Below are positions 5,135 through 9,341 of a DNA stretch of 11,631 bases, one piece after another. The notes beneath the pieces are model-generated. The model worked only from the letters and a program-made list of their open reading frames with translations, was not told the origin of the DNA and searched no databases. Source of the DNA: Candidatus Peregrinibacteria bacterium (GTDB lineage: Bacteria > Patescibacteriota > Gracilibacteria > UM-FILTER-43-11); assembly GCA_030637565.1 (NCBI GenBank), contig DAOWGG010000086.1, positions 1 to 11,631 of the forward strand, read 5' to 3'. Position 1 is the first letter of the stretch, and each line of letters starts with the position of its first letter. The position numbers were made by a program, and so were the translations under genes.

Positions 5135-5668
5135 ATGAGTTCTAAAAAATTATTAATCGAAGGTGAAAAAGTTTATTTAATACCTTCAACCAAAAAAGAC
5201 TTACCGGCTTTTGTAAAATGGATTAATGAGCCGGAGGTTATTCAGTTTACCCATGCGCGACCTTATAATCTGGAGCAGGAAGAAGCTTGGTTTGAACGTG
5301 TACAATCCAATGCTGATGAACCACTTTTTTCTATTTTCACCAATAGTGAAGATCGGCTGATTGGGAATTGCGGGATTCATTTTAATATGCCTCGAAATGA
5401 CCAATTTGATGGTAAGACATTTATTGGGATTATGATTGGGGAGCAGTCGGAATGGGGGAAGGGTTATGGAACGGATGCTCTTAAGACACTTTTGGGTTAT
5501 ATCAAAGAGACGTTTGATAAATCTGAAGTTTATTTAACGGTTTATACTGATCACAAAGCTGCCATTAGTCTTTATAAAAAATGCGGATTTGAGCCAGTGC
5601 TTCAGCGTGTAAAAAGAAATCGTTTTGGTGTTGAAAAAGAAGAATTAGTGATGTCTATATCTTTTTAA
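5135..5668 (+). CDS. GNAT-family N-acetyltransferase (RimJ/RimL type)
   Basis: Acetyl-CoA-dependent N-acetyltransferase, cytoplasmic, 177 residues, the usual single-domain length. The N-terminal strand (KVYLIPSTKKDLPAFVKWIN, about 12-31) resembles the Acetyltransf_3/RimJ-RimL branch. The acetyl-CoA-binding motif A is visible as QSEWGKGYGTDAL (104-116, Q-x-x-x-G-x-G-x-G/A pattern), and motif B as DHKAAISLYKKCGFEPV (139-155). The substrate cannot be read from sequence: protein N-termini, spermidine, amino sugars or an antibiotic are all possible for this branch. It is divergent from the PolX gene across an 86-bp gap and stands alone as a transcription unit. Confidence 0.9.
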   Translation: MSSKKLLIEGEKVYLIPSTKKDLPAFVKWINEPEVIQFTHARPYNLEQEEAWFERVQSNADEPLFSIFTNSEDRLIGNCGIHFNMPRNDQFDGKTFIGIMIGEQSEWGKGYGTDALKTLLGYIKETFDKSEVYLTVYTDHKAAISLYKKCGFEPVLQRVKRNRFGVEKEELVMSISF

Positions 5669-5724
5669 GTCTCAAGCGCGAGTAGTGTTTTGTCTTGTTA
5701 TTTGTTTTAGTATTGATTAATATT

Positions 5725-5771
5725 TACCTACACCATAGGTACTGGTATTTTTGAATCACTTGAAATGATTC
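5725..5771 (+). other. Two weak hairpins after the GNAT gene
   Basis: TACCTA (5725-5730) pairs with TAGGTA (5736-5741), and GAATCA (5753-5758) pairs with TGATTC (5766-5771) followed by TTT. Both are 6-bp stems with 5- and 7-base loops. Together they might end GNAT transcription, but the stems are AT-rich and the T-runs short. The rest of the 283-bp gap up to 5890 holds nothing I can identify apart from a 32-codon open frame at 5765-5863. Confidence 0.3.
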
Positions 5772-5894
5772 TTTCTCCACAGTATTATGACACAACCGAG
5801 TTAATCCTTTTAAATATTATCCAAATAGGGTTCCACTTAAATTTTCAAAAATCTTCTTTGTAGATTTCCAAAGATTTATCCTCATTTTACTTCT

Positions 5895-5914
5895 AGCCGC
5901 CATGAATGGCGGCT
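5895..5914. repeat. Perfect hairpin 1 (REP-like palindrome)
   Basis: AGCCGCCA (5895-5902) and TGGCGGCT (5907-5914) form an 8-bp perfect GC-rich stem with a TGAA loop, unusual in this AT-rich gap. No T-run follows, so it is not an intrinsic terminator. It stands 2 bp from a second hairpin, and the pair resembles repetitive extragenic palindromes. Confidence 0.7.
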
Positions 5915-5916
5915 CT

Positions 5917-5934
5917 ACGTTCCATTCGGAACGT
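5917..5934. repeat. Perfect hairpin 2 (REP-like palindrome)
   Basis: ACGTTCC (5917-5923) and GGAACGT (5928-5934) form a 7-bp stem with an ATTC loop. It ends 17 bp before the start codon of the thioredoxin-CcdA gene, so it would sit in its 5' UTR or mark a dispersed repeat. The ATTC loop is complementary to GAAT at the top of hairpin 1, so loop-loop pairing is possible. Confidence 0.7.
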
Positions 5935-5951
5935 GTTACTCGCTACTTACT

Positions 5952-7172
5952 ATGCTGAAAAAATTATTCCTTGTTGCTATTGCTAGCTTTTCTCTTTTTA
6001 TTACCCCGTTAGCTCTTGCTGTTGAGGCACCGATGGATGCCGTTCGTATTGATATTTTTGAGCGCCCTGATTGCGGACATTGTCAGGCTGAAAAGGCGTT
6101 TTTGAATGAATTGGCAAATGAGCGAGGGGATCTGATTTTGGTTTACCACGATATTTTTGAAAAAGAACACAAAAAGCATTTTATTGAATTGGCTGAACTT
6201 GAAGATATTCCAAAAGTGACCCCTATCACAATCATTGATGGAGTGCTTTTACAGGGATTTTCCAGTGCTGAAACCACGGGGAAGAAAATAGAAAACTTGA
6301 TTGAAAGTGCTAAAGGGAAGACACAATATACCTTTGAGGAGTTTATTGCGATGGGTGGAAGTCAGTCTATTGAAAGTGATGAAGGAACTTGCGATTCGGA
6401 TGGATGCGATGTGGATGCGATTGATTACACATTTGATGTCCCCTTTATTGGTCCGGTAAATATGGCGGCTTATTCTTTGCATACCCTCTCTTTGGTACTC
6501 GGTTTTGTGGATGGTTTTAATCCGTGTGCGATGTGGGTGTTGGTGATGTTTTTGACCATTTTGGCGGAGGCGGGTTCTCGTCGTCGTATGTTTGAAATGG
6601 CTGGTCTGTTTATTTTTGCTGAGGCGATTATGTATTATCTCATTCTCAATGTGTGGATGACGGCTTGGGATTTTGTTGGATTGGATCGCATTATTACTCC
6701 TATTGTTGGTTTTGTGGCTGTGGCTGCTGGTTCTTATTTTCTTTGGTTGTTTTATAAAAAAGACACCTCGTGTAAAGTGGGTAGCTTAGAAAGCAAACGA
6801 CGTACTCAGGAGAAGATCAGGGGATATGCGACCGCTCCAATGACGATTATGGTGGCTTTGGGGGTTTTGGCATTAGCCTTTTCCGTCAATATCATCGAGT
6901 TTGCCTGTAGTATTGGTATTCCACAAACATTCACTAAAATTCTCGATATGAATTATCTAAGCTGGACGGGTAAACAGTTCTATAATGCGCTTTATATTCT
7001 TATGTATATGGTCGACGACTTGATTGTGTTTGGGATCGCGTTGTATAGCTTTGATAAAATTGGTTTAACTACTCATAAATACACCCGTGCTTCTCATTTT
7101 ATTGGGGGGCTGATTATGTTGGCTTTGGGTTTGATTATGCTGGTTAATCCGACACTTCTTGTTTTCGGCTAA
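5952..7172 (+). CDS. Exported thioredoxin-fold / CcdA-DsbD-like membrane fusion
   Basis: Probable thiol-disulfide protein of the cytoplasmic membrane, 406 residues. A signal peptide or signal anchor spans about 1-23 (KK, hydrophobic run, ALA-VEA). A thioredoxin-fold domain follows (about 30-120) with active site CGHC (41-44) and the cis-Pro loop VTPITI (89-94). A linker holds a second pair, CDSDGC (C147, C152). From about 170 on there are roughly six membrane segments with single Cys residues at NPC (C192) and FACS (C319), the arrangement of CcdA/DsbD electron-transfer channels; a loop Cys is C274. By analogy, electrons pass from the cytoplasm through C192/C319 to the extracytoplasmic CGHC. 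Domain order is thioredoxin first, unlike DsbD, whose thioredoxin is C-terminal. The start ATG has no Shine-Dalgarno sequence and follows two strong hairpins. The gene stands alone and converges on the FkbM gene. Confidence 0.85.
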   Translation: MLKKLFLVAIASFSLFITPLALAVEAPMDAVRIDIFERPDCGHCQAEKAFLNELANERGDLILVYHDIFEKEHKKHFIELAELEDIPKVTPITIIDGVLLQGFSSAETTGKKIENLIESAKGKTQYTFEEFIAMGGSQSIESDEGTCDSDGCDVDAIDYTFDVPFIGPVNMAAYSLHTLSLVLGFVDGFNPCAMWVLVMFLTILAEAGSRRRMFEMAGLFIFAEAIMYYLILNVWMTAWDFVGLDRIITPIVGFVAVAAGSYFLWLFYKKDTSCKVGSLESKRRTQEKIRGYATAPMTIMVALGVLALAFSVNIIEFACSIGIPQTFTKILDMNYLSWTGKQFYNALYILMYMVDDLIVFGIALYSFDKIGLTTHKYTRASHFIGGLIMLALGLIMLVNPTLLVFG

Positions 7173-7183
7173 AGCCGAAAACA
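7160..7183. terminator. Palindrome at the convergent gene ends
   Basis: TGTTTTCGGCT (7160-7170) is the perfect inverse of AGCCGAAAACA (7173-7183), with the last bases of the TAA stop in the loop. It lies between two converging stops (7172 and 7206), where a bidirectional terminator is expected. There is no clean T-run outside the stem on either strand, so efficiency is uncertain. Confidence 0.45.
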
Positions 7184-7208
7184 GTCTCAAGTGCAAGTGC
7201 GAGTCTCA
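7184..7208. repeat. GTCTCAAG-type microrepeat
   Basis: The segment reads as GTCTCA-AGTGCA-AGTGCG-AGTCTCA, a 6/7-bp periodic repeat that reaches the stop codon of the FkbM gene. A shortened copy lacking one 6-bp unit follows the GNAT stop codon at 5669-5683 (GTCTCAAGCGCGAGT). Confidence 0.6.
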
Positions 7209-7892
7209 GGTGGTGCACCAGAGAAAGCCTAACTCCTTCATTTTGTTGTTGGGGAATTTTTGAACTTTATACCCCAAGCTTTCCAAATAGCTTTTGAGCT
7301 TATTGCTGTCTTCGCCTTCAATCCAATCGTGATATTCCAAAAAGATTGCATCAATTTTTTTGAACAGTTCTTTGGGGGCTCCGTAAATGATTTTAAATTC
7401 ACTACCTTCACAGTCTAATTTTAATAAATCACATTTTGATAGTCGGTTCTTTTGGAAGATCTTTTCCAATGTAATGGTTTGGACGGTTTGGGTTTCGCCC
7501 GTTGGTTCAATCGCCTTTTCCAGTGAGTGATTCAAATCCTCCTGGCTTACCTGTAATTCCATTTGGCCAATCGAGTCGCTGACGGCTAGTTGTTTTGGTG
7601 TTACATTTCGGATTCGATTGTTTTTTAGGTTGGTCTTCAAAAGCTCATAGTTGCCACTGTGTGGTTCAAAAGTATGAATGGGTACATCTGAATTGAGTGT
7701 TGCTGTCATGAGGCTAAAAAAGCCTAAATGACCTCCAATGTCGATGATTGAATTCTTTGCCTTTTTAATCGTCTCGTCGCAGAAGCGATACTGATGATCT
7801 AAGAAGAGTTCATTGGCTACGGCGAAGTCTCCGTCATTTCTGAGTGTTAACACTAATGACTGCCCCGATGCTTTAATTTCTTTTTGAATCAT
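7206..7892 (-). CDS. FkbM-family SAM-dependent methyltransferase
   Basis: S-adenosylmethionine-dependent methyltransferase, 228 residues, cytoplasmic, a typical length for the FkbM family. The SAM-binding motif I is IDIGGHLGFFSL (50-61), the acidic motif II is FEPHSGNYELL (75-85), and the family hallmark LLKLDCEGSEF (156-166) is clear. Family members methylate sugars, polyketides or other small molecules, often in surface polysaccharide loci; no glycosyltransferase genes lie nearby, so the substrate is unknown. The gene ends in UGA, good evidence that UGA is a stop in this genome. A palindrome AATCAT-TGT-ATGATT (7887-7901) covers its start codon and could affect initiation. No Shine-Dalgarno sequence. 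Confidence 0.9.
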   Translation of the reverse strand: MIQKEIKASGQSLVLTLRNDGDFAVANELFLDHQYRFCDETIKKAKNSIIDIGGHLGFFSLMTATLNSDVPIHTFEPHSGNYELLKTNLKNNRIRNVTPKQLAVSDSIGQMELQVSQEDLNHSLEKAIEPTGETQTVQTITLEKIFQKNRLSKCDLLKLDCEGSEFKIIYGAPKELFKKIDAIFLEYHDWIEGEDSNKLKSYLESLGYKVQKFPNNKMKELGFLWCTT

Positions 7893-7930
7893 TGTATGAT
7901 TGAATTGGTTTACATTTTAACAAAAATACT

Positions 7931-8188
7931 ATGAAAAAGTTACATATATTAGCTTTTGGGTTAACCGCCGGTCTGCTTTGGGGGTTTGCTGTTTTCGGTT
8001 TAGCAATCGCTTCTCTTTATTGGGATGTTGCTACCCCGATTGTTGACCTTTTGGGTAGTGGCTATTTAGGTTACAAAGCTACTTGGGGCGGTGCTTTGAT
8101 TGGAGGCTTGGAAGGGTTTTTTGATGTTGGCTTAGGAGCTCTTATCTTTGCGTGGCTATACAATTTCTTTTCTAAGAAATTCAAATAG
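7931..8188 (+). CDS. Small two-helix membrane protein, holin-like
   Basis: 85-residue membrane protein. One hydrophobic helix spans about 5-30 (HILAFGLTAGLLWGFAVFGL) and a second about 53-78 (GGALIGGLEGFFDVGLGALI), joined by a loop with GSGYLGYKATWGG; the tail is basic (NFFSKKFK). The pattern GYKA-x(3)-G-x-x-IG-x(3)-GF-D and the ending WLYN resemble a family of small bacterial proteins usually labelled bacteriophage holin although they occur outside prophages. No lysin or phage gene is nearby, so lysis is doubtful. It is divergent from FkbM across 38 bp and ends inside an 11-bp tandem repeat. Confidence 0.75.
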   Translation: MKKLHILAFGLTAGLLWGFAVFGLAIASLYWDVATPIVDLLGSGYLGYKATWGGALIGGLEGFFDVGLGALIFAWLYNFFSKKFK

Positions 8189-8213
8189 CTATCAAATAGC
8201 TTCCAAATTGCTT
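8181..8213. repeat. 11-bp tandem repeat x3 over a stop codon
   Basis: TCAAATAGCTA, TCAAATAGCTT and CCAAATTGCTT follow with exact 11-bp period. The first unit contains the final codons and TAG stop of the holin-like gene. An inverted copy of CAAATAGC occurs at 8231-8238. Confidence 0.85.
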
Positions 8214-8238
8214 TTAACGGCCATCTGATGGCTATTTG
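8193..8238. terminator. Inverted repeats between convergent genes
   Basis: CAAATAGC (8193-8200) is the inverse of GCTATTTG (8231-8238), and GGCCA/TGGCT (8219-8223 with 8228-8232) forms a smaller hairpin overlapping the right arm. The element lies exactly between the stops of the holin-like gene and the hydrolase gene, so a bidirectional terminator is plausible. No strong T-run is present. Confidence 0.35.
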
Positions 8239-8784
8239 TTAGCTATCTGAAATCAATTTGAGACACTCTTCATTCATCCACCTCCAATCACCGTGTATGG
8301 GGGCGTTGATATGGCCTGCGCCAGGGATTATTTTGAGTGGAACTTCTAAATTTTCTGCTAGAGTTTCAAATTCTTTCTCTAAAATAAAATTATCGTTATC
8401 GGAACCGATGACCTGAGTGTTTTGATTGCTTAAATCTAAATCTGGTAGTGGGAAGAAAGTGGTGATTTCTATGATTCCACAATCGTTTAAAGGCGGTGAA
8501 ACTAAAAAAACCTTTTTTGGTTTAATGTTCGGATTTTTACTGATGTAATGAAGCCATAGTGAACATCCTAAACTGTGGGCGGCAATTACCAATGTGTTTG
8601 TGTCGATATCTTTTAACTCTTTCTCTAAAGAAGTCATCCACTCATCCAATTTTGGCTCGTTGTAGTTAGGTAGGATTGGAAACAGTACCTTTTGATTTTT
8701 TTCTTTTAAGTGATTTTCTAAATATCCCTGCCAATGTTCGGGGTGTGTGCCGCCGTAACCATGAAGTAGTAAGAAGGTGGTCAT
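8239..8784 (-). CDS. RBBP9/YdeN-family alpha/beta hydrolase
   Basis: Small cytoplasmic serine hydrolase of 181 residues, the usual length for the RBBP9/YdeN family. The oxyanion region LLLHGYGG (5-12), the nucleophile elbow AHSLG (69-73, Ser71), the acid in SDNDNF (128-133, probably D131) and the histidine in GAGHIN (155-160, His158) form a complete catalytic triad. The start HGYGGTHPEHWQGYL and the late GDW-x-W motif are typical of this family. The natural substrate is unknown for most members. Its ATG follows the TspO stop codon directly (TAA-ATG), so it is very likely co-transcribed and translated by re-initiation. Confidence 0.9.
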   Translation of the reverse strand: MTTFLLLHGYGGTHPEHWQGYLENHLKEKNQKVLFPILPNYNEPKLDEWMTSLEKELKDIDTNTLVIAAHSLGCSLWLHYISKNPNIKPKKVFLVSPPLNDCGIIEITTFFPLPDLDLSNQNTQVIGSDNDNFILEKEFETLAENLEVPLKIIPGAGHINAPIHGDWRWMNEECLKLISDS

Positions 8785-9303
8785 TTAAGCGTTGAGGACT
8801 AAAAAGCTGATGTTTAAATAGGTGGCAAACAAGATCCAAAGCAAATAAGGTATCAGCAAATAAGCGGCTTTATGATTGGTTTTAAAAGCGGCTAGAATCA
8901 TGAGCTCTGCGACAATAATCATTCCAATGATTGCATAAAGGGCGCCCCCAATCGCTTGCTGTGTGAAGAATAGATAGGGCCATAGGTAAATCAACAATCC
9001 ATTCACGAAATACAGGCCTGTGAAAATTTTTCGCATACGATCGTTTTCGTAAAAATTCCACACGTGGTATCCCGCCAATCCGATCAAAACAAACAAGGTT
9101 GTCCATACAAATGGGAATATCCACGTAGGCGGTGTGATGTCGGGTCTGATTAATGAATCGTAAAACACACTTCCCTTTTCATCCATAATATTCCCGCGGA
9201 AACCTACAAAGAAAATAAAAGCAAAGGCAATTAAGCCAGAAAATAACTTTTCTTTTTTTGAGGTTTGTTCGCGGTTGAGTAGGTTTTTAAGCCAAGTAAA
9301 CAT
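8785..9303 (-). CDS. TspO/MBR-family membrane protein
   Basis: Five-helix membrane protein of the tryptophan-rich sensory/peripheral benzodiazepine receptor family, known to bind porphyrins and sterol-like ligands. Family marks are LIRPDITPPTWIFPFVW (51-67), LWPYLFF (107-113) and AAYLLIPYLLWILFATYLN (146-164). I start it at the ATG at 9303 (172 residues, MFTWLKN); a TTG at 9312 would add three residues (MLN) and has no supporting ribosome binding site. The first 20 residues are a charged cytoplasmic extension before helix 1. It lies 38 bp after the beta-propeller gene on the same strand and abuts the hydrolase, so the three may form an operon. The ligand here cannot be deduced. Confidence 0.9.
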   Translation of the reverse strand: MFTWLKNLLNREQTSKKEKLFSGLIAFAFIFFVGFRGNIMDEKGSVFYDSLIRPDITPPTWIFPFVWTTLFVLIGLAGYHVWNFYENDRMRKIFTGLYFVNGLLIYLWPYLFFTQQAIGGALYAIIGMIIVAELMILAAFKTNHKAAYLLIPYLLWILFATYLNISFLVLNA

Positions 9304-9310
9304 ATTTAGC

Positions 9311-9334
9311 AAGGATTAAGGACTAAGGATTAAG
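9311..9334. repeat. Tandem heptamer (AAGGAYT)x3
   Basis: AAGGATT, AAGGACT, AAGGATT and a partial AAG follow with 7-bp period, filling most of the 38-bp gap between the beta-propeller gene and tspO. It is the same kind of heptamer tract as at 2904-2956. Confidence 0.85.
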
Positions 9335-9341
9335 CAATCTC

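Noticed and set aside
5765..5863. 32-codon open frame in the 283-bp gap
   Set aside because: No promoter or ribosome binding site fits it, and length is as expected by chance in AT-rich DNA.
7206..7208. UGA read as glycine (code 25)
   Set aside because: Read-through would only produce antisense sequence of the neighbouring gene, and no gene in the window has an internal UGA.
7886..7901. GAATCA/TGATT palindrome shared with 5753-5771 as a common operator
   Set aside because: Spacers differ (N5 and N7), the words are short and AT-rich, and one copy is after a gene and the other over a start codon.
9304..9312. TTG start adding three residues to TspO
   Set aside because: An ATG nine bases downstream gives the normal family N-terminus, and the TTG has no supporting signal.
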